Shown here in pieces: positions 55,939 to 64,000 of a DNA stretch of 64,000 nucleotides. Where the stretch lies: positions 620,001 through 684,000 of the forward strand of contig NZ_CP162553.1 of NCBI RefSeq assembly GCF_040939785.1. Reading direction: 5' to 3'. The notes under the pieces were generated by a model. That model did not search any database and had not been told where the DNA came from. It worked only from the letters and a program-made list of their open reading frames with translations. A program made the translations under genes and the position numbers. Source of the DNA: Bradyrhizobium lupini. Its GTDB lineage: Bacteria > Pseudomonadota > Alphaproteobacteria > Rhizobiales > Xanthobacteraceae. Every line of letters begins with the position of its first letter. Positions within the stretch are counted from its first letter, which is position 1.

Positions 55939-57096
55939 TCACACGGCGTCGTCACCGCCATTCGTTCGATGCGCGAATGGAACGGCAAAGCCGGTGGCGA
56001 TCTTGACCAAGTCGGCCTGCCTGCCGGTGCCGGTCTTCTCGAACAGGCGACCGAGATGCGTCTTCACCGTCGTTTCGGCGATGCCGAGCTTTGCCGCAAT
56101 GTCGGGAACACCGCCAATCTCGATGATGGCCATTAAAACGCGCAGTTCGGACGGTGTCAGCCTGAAGGCCGCCGCAATCGCATCAGCCGCGAGCCATGTC
56201 GCCGCCGATGCCTTCTGAACGAACAGCACCGTGGCTGCAGCATCTCGCGATGGAGTGCGACAGCGCTTCAAGGGAAAGGCGTGGAGCAGATAGTGCTGTC
56301 CATCAACTGATGTCGCAAGCTCGATCTGGCGGCGGGCAGCGGAACGAGTTTCGCTGCCTGAATCGATTTCGCACAGGCCGCGGAATATTTTATCAGTCTG
56401 GGTGTTGCGGGCCACGATCCGGTCGCCGACCATTGCGAGCAGGCTGGCATCGGCGAACAGCCCGCGGCATGCTGCGTTGGCATGCACGACGCGGCCATCT
56501 GCGTCGAGCAGGCAGATCGCCGTGCTCAGCCCATCCAAGACCTCGGCAAGGTCGTCCACGGTATGCGAGCGTGCCCTGATCTGTCGGCCCATGATCCTGG
56601 AGCGCTGAAGGTGCGGAGCCAGCAGCCGCATGCGCTCACGCATCGGCTCGTCAACCATTCCGCGCGACCGGTGGCGCAACACCTGCAGGATTGTGGTGCG
56701 CGTGTCCGACTTCTCGAGGGCAATGGTTGCAAGGTCTATCGCTCCTTGCGGTTCCACCCACTCGCGATAGAAGCTCGTTGCCAGAAAATCCGCCTGAGGC
56801 ATGATGTCGGCTACGCCGATCGTCTGCTCCGCCGCGAGCGTAAAATGGCGATCGAGTAGAGAGTCCAGCTCCACATATCGGTCGCGATAAAGCTGGCGGA
56901 AGCGGGATTCGGTGCCAAAATGCTCGTGGATCTCGATCGAGAGCCTGGCTCTGTCCCTGGACAGGATGGTCGCGGCACATCCGCCGACGAAATGCGAAAC
57001 CTGTTCCAGCACCCCGCTGCGCAGTGCGGGATCGACCGCGGCGTCGTAGATCTCGCCGACAAGGGACGAGAATCGATTTGCGTGGAGGATTGTCAT
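55939..57096 (-). CDS. PAS-LuxR type transcriptional regulator, copy 3
   Basis: A 385-residue homologue of the two genes at 51.9-54.3 kb, more diverged. ATG 57096 gives MTILHANRFSSLVGEIYDAA, matching the IYDAG start of the others. PAS: AICLLDADGRVVHANAACRG; HTH: LTPSELRVLMAIIEIGGVPD, TTVKTHLGRLFEKTG. It has a longer C-terminal tail (RTNGGDDAV). Separated from the pair by the DUF6894 and AraC genes, it suggests an older duplication in the same cluster. Confidence 0.88.
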   Translation of the reverse strand: MTILHANRFSSLVGEIYDAAVDPALRSGVLEQVSHFVGGCAATILSRDRARLSIEIHEHFGTESRFRQLYRDRYVELDSLLDRHFTLAAEQTIGVADIMPQADFLATSFYREWVEPQGAIDLATIALEKSDTRTTILQVLRHRSRGMVDEPMRERMRLLAPHLQRSRIMGRQIRARSHTVDDLAEVLDGLSTAICLLDADGRVVHANAACRGLFADASLLAMVGDRIVARNTQTDKIFRGLCEIDSGSETRSAARRQIELATSVDGQHYLLHAFPLKRCRTPSRDAAATVLFVQKASAATWLAADAIAAAFRLTPSELRVLMAIIEIGGVPDIAAKLGIAETTVKTHLGRLFEKTGTGRQADLVKIATGFAVPFAHRTNGGDDAV

Positions 57097-57417
57097 CGGC
57101 CGGACGACGCAATCTGCGTATGGCTCGGGCGTGCGAGAAAGATCGCGATCCGGGGACTGGCGAAGGAGACGGGCCGTCCAATGGCCGCCTTCGACGGGGA
57201 GAAAACGTTGCAACGAAATGCTGGAATATCGAACATCGTCCTTGCGTAACGTCAACCGCAGGATGCGGCTTGGACGTTTTCGCCAAAGACTAGGATAAAT
57301 GCGAACAGCGCGCGGACTATATGCGATGCGTCACGCGTGCGATGAGTCAGACACCGGCGCGCACCGCAGAACCGTGTCGCCACCGATCTCGCCGGCCTCG
57401 CATTCGGTTCCGGCAGT
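57097..57417. other. Intergenic region, no gene supported
   Basis: About 320 bases between a LuxR-type start and the end of a secreted hypothetical gene. A reading extending the LuxR protein upstream to a TTG at 57255 lacks a ribosome site and is not favoured. I see no palindrome longer than six bases and no convincing small ORF. Confidence 0.4.
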
Positions 57418-57930
57418 TTACTTGCGATTCTCCTCGCAGAACTTCAGCGCCGCCAGCGCTTCGCCGGCACGCGGCACCTGCATCTCGATGCTGTCATCGT
57501 CATCGTCCTCGAAATCGAGCGAGAGACGCTTGGCCTTGGACAGCCGGTCCATCATGGACTGATCGTATTCGAAGATGCCGCGCACGGTGGTCTTGTCCAT
57601 GACCTCCCACTTCGCCTTCTTCATGATATCGGCGTCGTCGGTGCCGACATCGGCCCGGAGGATCTCGCCGACCTTGTCCCACTCCCAACCGTCATAGATC
57701 ATCACGATCACGATCGCCTTCTCGGAATGGGTGATGACGATGACGTAGTCCCGGTTCTCGTCTTCCTTGTCCTTGTAGCCGCGGCTCGCATTGCAATGCG
57801 CGTCCTGCGTACGCTTTTCGATGGTCCAGTCGCCGACCTTGGATTGTTGCGCCTGCACCGGTCTTGCGGTCAAAGCGACTGCGCTCAAGGCGCCTGCCAG
57901 GAGCCCGGCGGCGAGAAGATATCGTTTCAT
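57418..57930 (-). CDS. Secreted hypothetical protein with acidic C-terminal segment
   Basis: A 170-residue protein with a clear signal peptide (residues 1-27, ending RPVQAQQ) and a mature part opening KVGDWTIEKRTQDAHCNAS. It ends in an Asp-rich stretch (DFEDDDDDSIEMQVP) and a final cysteine. The opening resembles the start of IalB-like or other periplasmic beta-domains, with one cysteine there and one near the C-terminus that could pair. Function unknown. It is 62 bases downstream of the MaoC-like gene on the same strand. Confidence 0.75.
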   Translation of the reverse strand: MKRYLLAAGLLAGALSAVALTARPVQAQQSKVGDWTIEKRTQDAHCNASRGYKDKEDENRDYVIVITHSEKAIVIVMIYDGWEWDKVGEILRADVGTDDADIMKKAKWEVMDKTTVRGIFEYDQSMMDRLSKAKRLSLDFEDDDDDSIEMQVPRAGEALAALKFCEENRK

Positions 57931-57992
57931 GTCAGCCTCCAGCGTGTTCCCTGGACTGAGATGACCACCTCTGCCGGTGACCCGCAAGGGCT

Positions 57993-58442
57993 TCAGGCGG
58001 TTCGCCGCGGCACGATCGCGATCGGGGTGAAGGTGTAAACCTCCTCGCCGTTCTGATTGAACATCGTCCATTTCACCAGTGCGATGCCCTGCGGCTTCGA
58101 CTTCGATGGCGTCAGGCTCATGACCTCCCCGACCAGATGCAGGCGGTCGCCGGGCCGCACCGGGATGGTCCAGCGCAGCCCGTCGACGCCGGCGCCGATC
58201 AACGGATGCGGGCCGAACGGGCGGGTCTGGATCGCGAGGCTCATGGCAATCGCGGCGGTGTGCCATCCCGAGGCAGCGAGACCCCTGAACAGGGTCTGCT
58301 TGGCGGCTTCGTGGTCGAGATGCATCGGCTGCGGATCGAACTCGGCCGCGAACCGCTTGATGTCGGCCTCGGTGACGTGAACTTCGGGGGATTTGAACTG
58401 CATTCCAATGGTGAGATCGTCGAACCACTCGACCTGCGCCAT
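57993..58442 (-). CDS. MaoC-like dehydratase (R-specific enoyl-CoA hydratase type)
   Basis: A 149-residue hot-dog-fold protein with the hydratase segment FAAEFDPQPMHLDHEAA holding the catalytic Asp/His pair and a following G-A-S-G-W-H-T-A stretch. PIGAGVDGLRWTIPVRPGDRL is the usual second half. It hydrates or dehydrates (R)-3-hydroxyacyl-CoA or a related acyl-CoA. The ATG at 58442 fits the family start. A link to the acyl-CoA ligase 4 kb away is possible but not shown. Confidence 0.9.
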   Translation of the reverse strand: MAQVEWFDDLTIGMQFKSPEVHVTEADIKRFAAEFDPQPMHLDHEAAKQTLFRGLAASGWHTAAIAMSLAIQTRPFGPHPLIGAGVDGLRWTIPVRPGDRLHLVGEVMSLTPSKSKPQGIALVKWTMFNQNGEEVYTFTPIAIVPRRTA

Positions 58443-58629
58443 GATTTCGCCTCGCAATGTGATGCGCCGCCTCGCGGCTAATGGGATTGAGCAAGAGCGG
58501 GATGTAGCGGCTCCGCAGCGCACAAACCAGCCCGGGGTTCCCCAAGAAACCCGTTTCCAGATGCGACGAAACACGCCTGAAACAGATGGTCGGTTATCTC
58601 GTTGTCAAAAGCATACAGGGACGGCCACC

Positions 58630-58713
58630 ATGCAATTCTTCCTCAACCTGATCTGGGATTATTCCTGCTGTCAGCACCTCGTCTCCCTGCCGCCGCAGGA
58701 GGACGAGTTATGA
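58630..58713 (+). CDS. Micro-ORF, 27 residues, overlapping the next one
   Basis: ATG 58630 with an AGGGACGG-like ribosome site. The product has a hydrophobic start (MQFFLNLIWDYS), a Cys-Cys pair and an acidic end (PPQEDEL). Its stop overlaps the ATG of the following 30-residue ORF (ATGA at 58710-58713), an arrangement typical of real translationally coupled small genes. No function is known. Confidence 0.45.
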   Translation: MQFFLNLIWDYSCCQHLVSLPPQEDEL

Positions 58714-58802
58714 TCGAGCTGATCTCAGCCTTGCTCGCGCTTTGCAGCGTCGGCGTTTTTGCAGCGCACGCGGTGGATGCCTATCGCTCCACCCATTACT
58801 GA
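58710..58802 (+). CDS. Micro-ORF, 30 residues, membrane-type peptide
   Basis: ATG 58710, preceded by CAGGAGGAC within the first ORF, which is an excellent ribosome site. The peptide is one membrane helix (MIELISALLALCSVGVFAAHA) with a polar end (VDAYRSTHY). It could be a small membrane regulator or cytochrome-type accessory peptide; no assignment is made. Confidence 0.5.
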   Translation: MIELISALLALCSVGVFAAHAVDAYRSTHY

Positions 58803-58812
58803 TAGCCACGCC

Positions 58813-59235
58813 CTAGAACGGCCGTCGGTAGAAGTGCTCCGAATGCGTTGCTGGCGGAAACCTGTTGGCGAGCGCGAGAGCTCCCCTTTCGTCTGTCTCG
58901 AGCGCGATCTTCTGTGCGAGCATGACGTCGCCGGGAACGAGAAAGCCTGACGGGACGAAGCACCACCCCATCGTCGCATTTCCGGCCGCATCGATCTCAT
59001 GGACATTGGCCGCAGTGCCATAATGGATGCGATAGGTCTTGCCGGTATCGCAGCCGACGACATCGAAATGCCGGTGCTGCTCGAATTGCGCGCGCTGCGC
59101 CGGCGACAGCCAATCGGCCAGAAGCCGGCGGCCGCGGGCATCCGGCGTGTTCTCGCCGAAGAAGCGCCGATAGAGTTCGCGTAGCGCATGCAGACGCGCA
59201 CGCGCTGGCGCGCGGAGCCAGACTGCCGCGATCAT
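58813..59235 (-). CDS. Hypothetical protein with a beta-rich C-terminal part
   Basis: A 140-residue protein from ATG 59235, 12 bases after the preceding gene on this strand. An Arg-rich helical N-terminus (APARARLHALRELYRRFF) is followed by FDVVGCDTGKTYRIHYG and GWCFVPSGFLVPGDVMLAQKIALETDE. The second half reads like the short domains found in Bradyrhizobium cytosolic proteins of unknown role. No catalytic motif is recognised. Confidence 0.75.
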   Translation of the reverse strand: MIAAVWLRAPARARLHALRELYRRFFGENTPDARGRRLLADWLSPAQRAQFEQHRHFDVVGCDTGKTYRIHYGTAANVHEIDAAGNATMGWCFVPSGFLVPGDVMLAQKIALETDERGALALANRFPPATHSEHFYRRPF

Positions 59236-59247
59236 GAGCAGCTCAGA

Positions 59248-59469
59248 TCAACCGCCGACCAGGCGGGGATAGAACAGCGTTTCCTGCACGGTCGGGTCAA
59301 ACGATCGGATCCGGGTGACTTCGCCGGGTCCGGTTCGCAGCGCGGCGGTGAAGCCCGCTCCGGTGAGCTCCCGAAAGCGCCGTTCGGCCCGCGCCAGCGC
59401 TTCGGCATTGCCAGGATCAAACTCGTGGCGCGTGTCGCCAGTCTGGTCCATCACGATCTGGGTTGCCAT
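59248..59469 (-). CDS. Hypothetical protein, 73 residues
   Basis: ATG 59469 behind GAGGAG opens MATQIVMDQTGDTRHEFDP. The rest (ERRFRELTGAGFTAALRT, then FDPTVQETLFYPRLVGG) is compact and reads like a small ubiquitin- or multiubiquitin-type fold, but no domain is firmly recognised. It is 12 bases upstream of another hypothetical gene and probably cotranscribed. Confidence 0.75.
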   Translation of the reverse strand: MATQIVMDQTGDTRHEFDPGNAEALARAERRFRELTGAGFTAALRTGPGEVTRIRSFDPTVQETLFYPRLVGG

Positions 59470-59639
59470 GTTGAGTCTCCTCATGCCCAGCCCTGTCCGA
59501 TCAAAGCAAACGTCGTGCCGTCGGTTCCTGATGGCAACAACTTTCTCTTGCCCGCGCATCACGCCTTGCTGAGCAAGAGCGCTCTCAAGCGAAGTGGATG
59601 CCGGTTCGCATAAAGAAAACGCGCCAAAAACAAGAAGCT

Positions 59640-59664
59640 AGAGCCCCGTTCAAAACGGGGCTCT
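59640..59664 (-). terminator. Intrinsic terminator after the lytic transglycosylase gene
   Basis: AGAGCCCCGTT (59640-59650) and AACGGGGCTCT (59654-59664) form a perfect 11-pair stem with a three-base loop. On the minus strand it is followed by a T-rich stretch (CTTCTTGTTTTTGG). It begins three bases beyond the stop of the transglycosylase gene, as expected for its transcript end. Confidence 0.85.
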
Positions 59665-59666
59665 GC

Positions 59667-60485
59667 TCAGCGCGAGGCGGCCGTACCTCCGCCCTCGTCG
59701 ATCTGCCGTCCCATCAGGGCGATCGCCTTCTGATAAACGCCGGCGGCATTCCAGGCTTCGATGGCGGCGAAATTCGGCTCGCCCGGCTGGTAACCGGCTC
59801 CTGCACGCCAGCCATGGGCCTTGAGGAAATTCGCCGTCGAGTTCAGCGCATTGGCGGCAACTTCGAGATTGCCGGTGCCATAGGCCAGGATGTTCTTGGG
59901 CATGAACTGGGTCTGGCCGACTTCGCCATGCATTGAGCCGCGGGTTGCCCCCGACAGCGTGCCGCGATCGATCAGCTTCAGCGCCGCATAGAGCTGCTCG
60001 GTGAAGAATTCGGGACGGCGGCAGTCATAGGCAAGCGTTGCGATCGAGGAGAGCATGTTCTGGTTGCCGCGCTGGCTGCCGAACCCGGTCTCCATGCCCC
60101 AGATCGCGATCAGCGGCCCCGGCGGGACGCCATAGCGCTGCTGGATCGAGGCGAACAAGGCGGCCTGCGACTGCTTGAGCTGGCGCCCCTTGGCGACGAT
60201 GGTAGTGGCGCCGCGCTTGGCGAGGAATTGGTCAAGCGTCAGCGAGAAGCTGCGCTGGCCGCGATCGGCCGCGATGGTGGCACTGGCGTAATTGGTCTGC
60301 ATCAGCGCCGCGAGCGCGGTCTGGCCGACGCCTTTGCCCTGCGCTTCCGCACTGAACTCGCGCTTCCAGGCCTCGAAGCCGACCGACGAACTGCCGCATT
60401 GCGCGGCGTGGGCGGCGGGCGCGAGGCAGCCGAGCAGCGTCATCGCCCCGAAAACCGCCGCAGCTACAGTTCTGCCCCTGATCAT
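59667..60485 (-). CDS. Lytic murein transglycosylase (MltB-like)
   Basis: A 272-residue exported enzyme. The signal peptide ends near AAHAAQ (about residue 28). The catalytic Glu lies in IAIWGMETGFGSQRG, followed by SMHGEVGQTQFMPKNILAYG, both typical of MltB/SLT family 3. It cleaves the MurNAc-GlcNAc bond to give 1,6-anhydro products during wall turnover. ATG 60485 matches the signal start. A strong terminator follows. Confidence 0.92.
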   Translation of the reverse strand: MIRGRTVAAAVFGAMTLLGCLAPAAHAAQCGSSSVGFEAWKREFSAEAQGKGVGQTALAALMQTNYASATIAADRGQRSFSLTLDQFLAKRGATTIVAKGRQLKQSQAALFASIQQRYGVPPGPLIAIWGMETGFGSQRGNQNMLSSIATLAYDCRRPEFFTEQLYAALKLIDRGTLSGATRGSMHGEVGQTQFMPKNILAYGTGNLEVAANALNSTANFLKAHGWRAGAGYQPGEPNFAAIEAWNAAGVYQKAIALMGRQIDEGGGTAASR

Positions 60486-60524
60486 GTCCGATGTCCTCTC
60501 ACTGGCGCGATCCAAAGCCCGAGC

Positions 60525-62378
60525 TTACCCGGACGAAGGCGCCGACTCCATGGCGTGATCATACGACAGTTCCAGTCCATCCAAATTGCCCTCCTTGCGC
60601 CACTTGTCGAGCAGCCGCAGGAATGCCACCGGCCCGCGCCAATATTGGCTGTTTCTCGCCGCGATCGGATCGAACACGCCTTCATTGTTGTAGTAGCCGG
60701 GCGTGCATTCGGCGAGATAGGTCTGGCGTCCGAGCGCGGCTTTGACCACCTCCTCGACCCAGGCGTTTTCGGCCGCCAGCGTCGGCTCGAGGGTTCGCGC
60801 CTTGCGCTTGCGCGCTTCGGCGATCACGTAGGCGATGTGCTGCGACTGCTCGTCGATGATGTGCGGGAAGTTGGCGCTCTGGCCGGCCTGCACCATGACG
60901 ATCAGGAAGCAGTTCGGGAAGCCGCGGCTGTAGAAGCCATGCATCGTCTTGACGCCGTCGCGCCAGCGCTCGGACAGGCTCACGCCGTCACGGCCGTAGA
61001 CCTCGAAGCCCATGCGGCGGGCGTAGTCGGTGCCGACTTCAAAACCGCTGGCATAGATCAGGCAGTCGAGTTCGTAGGCGTGGCCGTCGACCACGACGGC
61101 ATTCTCGGTGATGCGAGCGACGCCCTGTCCCCTGGTGTCGACGAGATGCACGTTGGCGCGATTGAAGGTGTCGAGATATTCGTCGTGGAAACACGGCCGC
61201 TTGCAGAAGGCCTTGTACCAGGGTTTCAACGCCGAAGCCGTCGCCTCGTCCTTGACGATCGCATCGACGCGCGCCCGGATCTCCTCCATCTTGCGATAAT
61301 CGGCCTGCTCGATGACCTTGAGCGCCTCCTCGATCGAGGTCACCGGCTGCTTCTGGCGGCGCGGCGCCAGCAGGATCTCGCCGAGCAGGCCGGTCCAGCC
61401 GTCCTGCACCAGATCCTGTTCGAATGGCTCGCCCGAGATCACGGCGGTGAAATTGTCCATGCGCTCGCGCTGCCAGCCAGGCCTGAGCCGCTGCGCCCAG
61501 CTCTGATCCGTCGGGCGGTCGTCGCGCACGCCGATCGCCGATGGCGTACGTTGGAAGACGTAGAGCTCCTTGGCCGAGCGGCCGAGATGCGGCACGCATT
61601 GCACGGCGGTGGCACCGGTGCCGATGATCCCGACGCGTTTGTCGCCAAGACCACTAAGATCACCTTCGGCCGTGCCGCCGGTGTAGGCGTAATCCCAGCG
61701 GCTGGTGTGGAAGCTGTGTCCCTTGAAGCTTTCGATACCGGGAATGCCCGGCAGCTTCGGACGGCTCAGTGGGCCTCCAGCAAGGATGACGAAGCGCGCG
61801 CGGATGCAATCACCGCGATCGGTCTCGACCAACCAACGCGCCTCCTGCTCCTGCCATTCCATGCGCGCGATAACGGTCTGGAACAGCGCGCGCTCATAGA
61901 GGCCGAAGTGATGGCCGATGCGGCGCGAATGTTCGTAGATCTCGGGGGCTCGCGCATATTTGCGCACCGGCATGTAGCCGGTCTCTTCCAGCAACGGCAG
62001 GTAGATGTAGCTCTCGGTATCGCAGGCCGCGCCAGGGTAGCGATTCCAGTACCAGGTGCCGCCGAAATCAGCCGCCTTTTCCACGACCCGGAAATCATCG
62101 ATGCCGGCTTCGCGCAGTCGCGCGCCGCACAGAAGGCCGCCGAAGCCGCCGCCGACGATGAGCACCTCGGTCTGTTCGCTGACGGCCTCGCGCGCAAATC
62201 CGGAATTGGCCCAGGGATCGTCGAAATAGCGCCCGAACTCGCCGGTCACCTCGACATATTGCGCCTTGCCCTCGGTGCGCAGGCGCCGATCGCGCTCGTC
62301 GCGATAGCGCGCACGGAGTGCGTCAATGTCGAGTGTAGATTCGCCGGCTGCGCCGGTCTTGTGTCTTTGCGCTGACAT
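60525..62378 (-). CDS. Flavin monooxygenase, Baeyer-Villiger type
   Basis: A 617-residue FAD/NADPH enzyme. The first dinucleotide motif is [11 protein letters not shown] (about 75-85). The Baeyer-Villiger fingerprint F-x-G-x-x-x-H-x-x-x-W is present at F218, G220, H224 and W228 ([13 protein letters not shown]), and the second Rossmann motif is [11 protein letters not shown]. It inserts oxygen next to a carbonyl to form esters or lactones from ketones. ATG 62378 has GGGAGGG upstream. It is divergent from an acyl-CoA ligase, fitting catabolism of a cyclic or long-chain ketone. Confidence 0.9.
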   Translation of the reverse strand: MSAQRHKTGAAGESTLDIDALRARYRDERDRRLRTEGKAQYVEVTGEFGRYFDDPWANSGFAREAVSEQTEVLIVGGGFGGLLCGARLREAGIDDFRVVEKAADFGGTWYWNRYPGAACDTESYIYLPLLEETGYMPVRKYARAPEIYEHSRRIGHHFGLYERALFQTVIARMEWQEQEARWLVETDRGDCIRARFVILAGGPLSRPKLPGIPGIESFKGHSFHTSRWDYAYTGGTAEGDLSGLGDKRVGIIGTGATAVQCVPHLGRSAKELYVFQRTPSAIGVRDDRPTDQSWAQRLRPGWQRERMDNFTAVISGEPFEQDLVQDGWTGLLGEILLAPRRQKQPVTSIEEALKVIEQADYRKMEEIRARVDAIVKDEATASALKPWYKAFCKRPCFHDEYLDTFNRANVHLVDTRGQGVARITENAVVVDGHAYELDCLIYASGFEVGTDYARRMGFEVYGRDGVSLSERWRDGVKTMHGFYSRGFPNCFLIVMVQAGQSANFPHIIDEQSQHIAYVIAEARKRKARTLEPTLAAENAWVEEVVKAALGRQTYLAECTPGYYNNEGVFDPIAARNSQYWRGPVAFLRLLDKWRKEGNLDGLELSYDHAMESAPSSG

Positions 62379-62555
62379 CCGTTCCCTCCCCGGCGGACAC
62401 TGCTTCGCCGGCAGCACGCATCACTTAGCCCTGAAAAAGTGACGCATGCAATCACGTCTCTCGCTTTTTGCGTGAACGTGGCGAGGCGTTCCGCTAACCT
62501 CAATCGCACATCACAAGCGTACGTCATGCAACGACATGGCGGTCCGGAGGAGACG

Positions 62556-64000
62556 ATGCAGGGATTGATGATGGACATGCCGCTCCTGATCAGCGGCCTG
62601 ATCCAGTATGCGGCCGATTATCACGGCGAGGCCGAGGTGGTCGCCCGCGAGATCGAAGGCGACATCCATCGCTACACCTATGCCGACGCCCATCCGCGCA
62701 TCAAGTGCATGGCGCTGGCGCTCAAGCGGCTCGGCATGAAGCAAGGCGACCGCGTCGGCACGCTGGCCTGGAATACGCATCGGCATTTCGAGATGTTCTA
62801 CGCCGCGCCGGGCATGGGCTATGTGCTGCACACCATCAACCCGCGACTGTTCCCCGAGCAGCTCATCTACATCGTCAATCACGCCGAGGACCGCCTGCTG
62901 TTCATCGACCGCGCCACGCTGCCGATCGTGGAGGCAATCGCGCCGCAGCTCACATCGATCGAAGCCTATGTCGTGATGTGCTCGCGCGAGCGGATGCCGG
63001 AGACCAAGCTTGCCAACGTGCATTGCTACGAGGAGCTTCTGGACAAGGAGAACGACGCCGGCTTCGCGTGGCCGGAGTTCGACGAAAAATTGGCGTCCAC
63101 GATCTGCTACACCTCCGGCACCACCGGCAATCCGAAGGGCGTAATCTATTCGCACCGCGCCGCGATCCTGCAGACCATGGTCTCCTGCAATTTCGACTTC
63201 CTGCCCGGGCACCTGGAAGGCGTGCGCGAGGTGATGATGCCGATGGCGCCGCTGTTCCACGGCAACGGCTGGAACATGCCGTTCACCGCCCCGTATACCG
63301 GCTCGAAGCTGGTGCTGCCCGGCCGCAATTACGAGCCCGACAAGCTCTACGAGCTGCTCGAAGGCGAGAAGGTAACGCTGTCGGCGGGCGTGCCGAGCTT
63401 CTGGCTGATCCTGCTCGACTGGCTCGGACGCACCGGCAACAGGTTCTCGACGCTTCGTGCAACATTGTCGTCGGGCTCGGCGCCGCCGCGCGCGATGGTC
63501 GAGAAGCTCAAGCGCGAGTATGACATCGACTACATCCAGGCCTGGGGCATGACCGAGGCGCTCGGCTGCTCGATGCCGGGCTTGCGGCCGGGCTCCGAGC
63601 ATCTTGAGGACAAGGAGAAGTTCGACCGCCGCCAGGTGTCCGGCCGCGCCTGTTTCGGCACCGCCTTGCGCATCGTCGACGACGGCGGCAACGAGCTGCC
63701 GCACGACGGCAAGAGCGTTGGCCATCTGCGCGCGCGGGGACCGTGGGTTGCGTCCGGCTACATGAAGCTCGACGAAGGCCTGGACCGCGACGGCTGGCTG
63801 ATTACCGGCGACATGGCCGTGATCGATCCCCAGGGCCACATCACGCTGACCGACCGCTCCAAGGATGTGATCAAGTCCGGCGGCGAATGGATCTCCTCGA
63901 TCCAACTCGAGGACGTCGCCCTGTCTCACCCCGATGTGCTGCAAGCCGCCGTGGTCGCGATCAACCATGAGAAATGGCAGGAGCGGCCCCTGCTCCTCGT
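62556..64000 (+). CDS. AMP-forming acyl-CoA synthetase (3' end outside window)
   Basis: ATG 62556 follows GGAGGAG. 481 codons are present of a typical 540-560. The ANL-family P-loop is [11 protein letters not shown] (about 184-194), followed by the A5-type [10 protein letters not shown] and the [24 protein letters not shown] and [14 protein letters not shown] motifs. It activates a fatty or other organic acid to the acyl-CoA via an acyl-AMP. The C-terminal domain with the final catalytic Lys is cut off. It is divergent from the monooxygenase with a 177-base gap between. Confidence 0.93.
   Translation, partial: MQGLMMDMPLLISGLIQYAADYHGEAEVVAREIEGDIHRYTYADAHPRIKCMALALKRLGMKQGDRVGTLAWNTHRHFEMFYAAPGMGYVLHTINPRLFPEQLIYIVNHAEDRLLFIDRATLPIVEAIAPQLTSIEAYVVMCSRERMPETKLANVHCYEELLDKENDAGFAWPEFDEKLASTICYTSGTTGNPKGVIYSHRAAILQTMVSCNFDFLPGHLEGVREVMMPMAPLFHGNGWNMPFTAPYTGSKLVLPGRNYEPDKLYELLEGEKVTLSAGVPSFWLILLDWLGRTGNRFSTLRATLSSGSAPPRAMVEKLKREYDIDYIQAWGMTEALGCSMPGLRPGSEHLEDKEKFDRRQVSGRACFGTALRIVDDGGNELPHDGKSVGHLRARGPWVASGYMKLDEGLDRDGWLITGDMAVIDPQGHITLTDRSKDVIKSGGEWISSIQLEDVALSHPDVLQAAVVAINHEKWQERPLLL

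Noticed and set aside
60228..62375. Long plus-strand reading of about 715 codons opposite the monooxygenase gene
   Set aside because: It is a shadow of high-GC codon use on the opposite strand; the minus strand has a full monooxygenase with all motifs.
1..64000. CRISPR array, prophage or insertion sequence
   Set aside because: No regularly spaced direct repeats, no transposase, integrase or phage structural gene, and no target-site duplication was found.

Overview
The window looks like chromosomal DNA of a Bradyrhizobium-type alphaproteobacterium. I base this on the high GC content and alphaproteobacterial codon use, on a gene repertoire rich in TRAP and ABC importers, acyl-CoA enzymes, RND pumps and an IalB homologue, and on short mosaic inverted repeats of the kind scattered through Bradyrhizobium genomes. 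No phage, IS element, CRISPR array or plasmid gene was seen. One tRNA gene (Gln, CTG) is present.

Layout: 1-6.2 kb holds an IclR regulator divergent from a free-standing biotinyl protein, a TAXI-type TRAP transporter (binding protein plus fused permease) and a glutaminase fused to STAS and cyclic-nucleotide domains. 6.2-12 kb holds MazG-like and carboxymuconolactone-decarboxylase-like genes, a tight operon of class III CoA-transferase, cysteine-less thiolase and DUF35 protein, and a separate canonical thiolase. 12-24.3 kb is a divergent sugar or sugar-acid locus around a LacI regulator: a CUT1 ABC importer, NAD-dependent epimerase/dehydrogenase, KDG kinase and KDPG aldolase on the minus strand; an IlvD/Edd dehydratase, two SDRs and a Gfa-like protein on the plus strand. 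Together they fit import, oxidation, dehydration, phosphorylation and aldol cleavage to pyruvate plus a triose phosphate.

24.5-31.4 kb holds an S2P-like protease and a full TonB iron-uptake cassette (receptor, PiuC-type dioxygenase, ExbB, ExbD, TonB) preceded by an array of TTCTAAA half-sites. 31.8-36.1 kb is an RND efflux pair; 36.2 kb an IalB-like protein; 36.8-41.5 kb a branched-chain amino-acid type ABC importer (livFGMHK order on the + coordinate); 41.6-45.1 kb a DUF1428 protein, tRNA-Gln, RNase Z and an amidase. 45.1-50.5 kb is a TetR regulator divergent from a second RND pump, with a clear palindromic operator. 50.5-57.1 kb holds a TauE-like permease and a run of regulators: three related PAS-LuxR proteins, a DUF6894 protein and an AraC regulator. 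57.4-64 kb holds a secreted hypothetical protein, a MaoC-like dehydratase, two overlapping micro-ORFs, a lytic transglycosylase, a Baeyer-Villiger type monooxygenase and a truncated acyl-CoA ligase.

The most striking sequence-level observation is that nine otherwise well-conserved genes each carry exactly one single-base indel, and each is restored to an integral reading frame by one base. Several lie in G or C runs. This points to base-calling or assembly error in homopolymers rather than real gene loss, and it should be settled before any biology is drawn from those genes.
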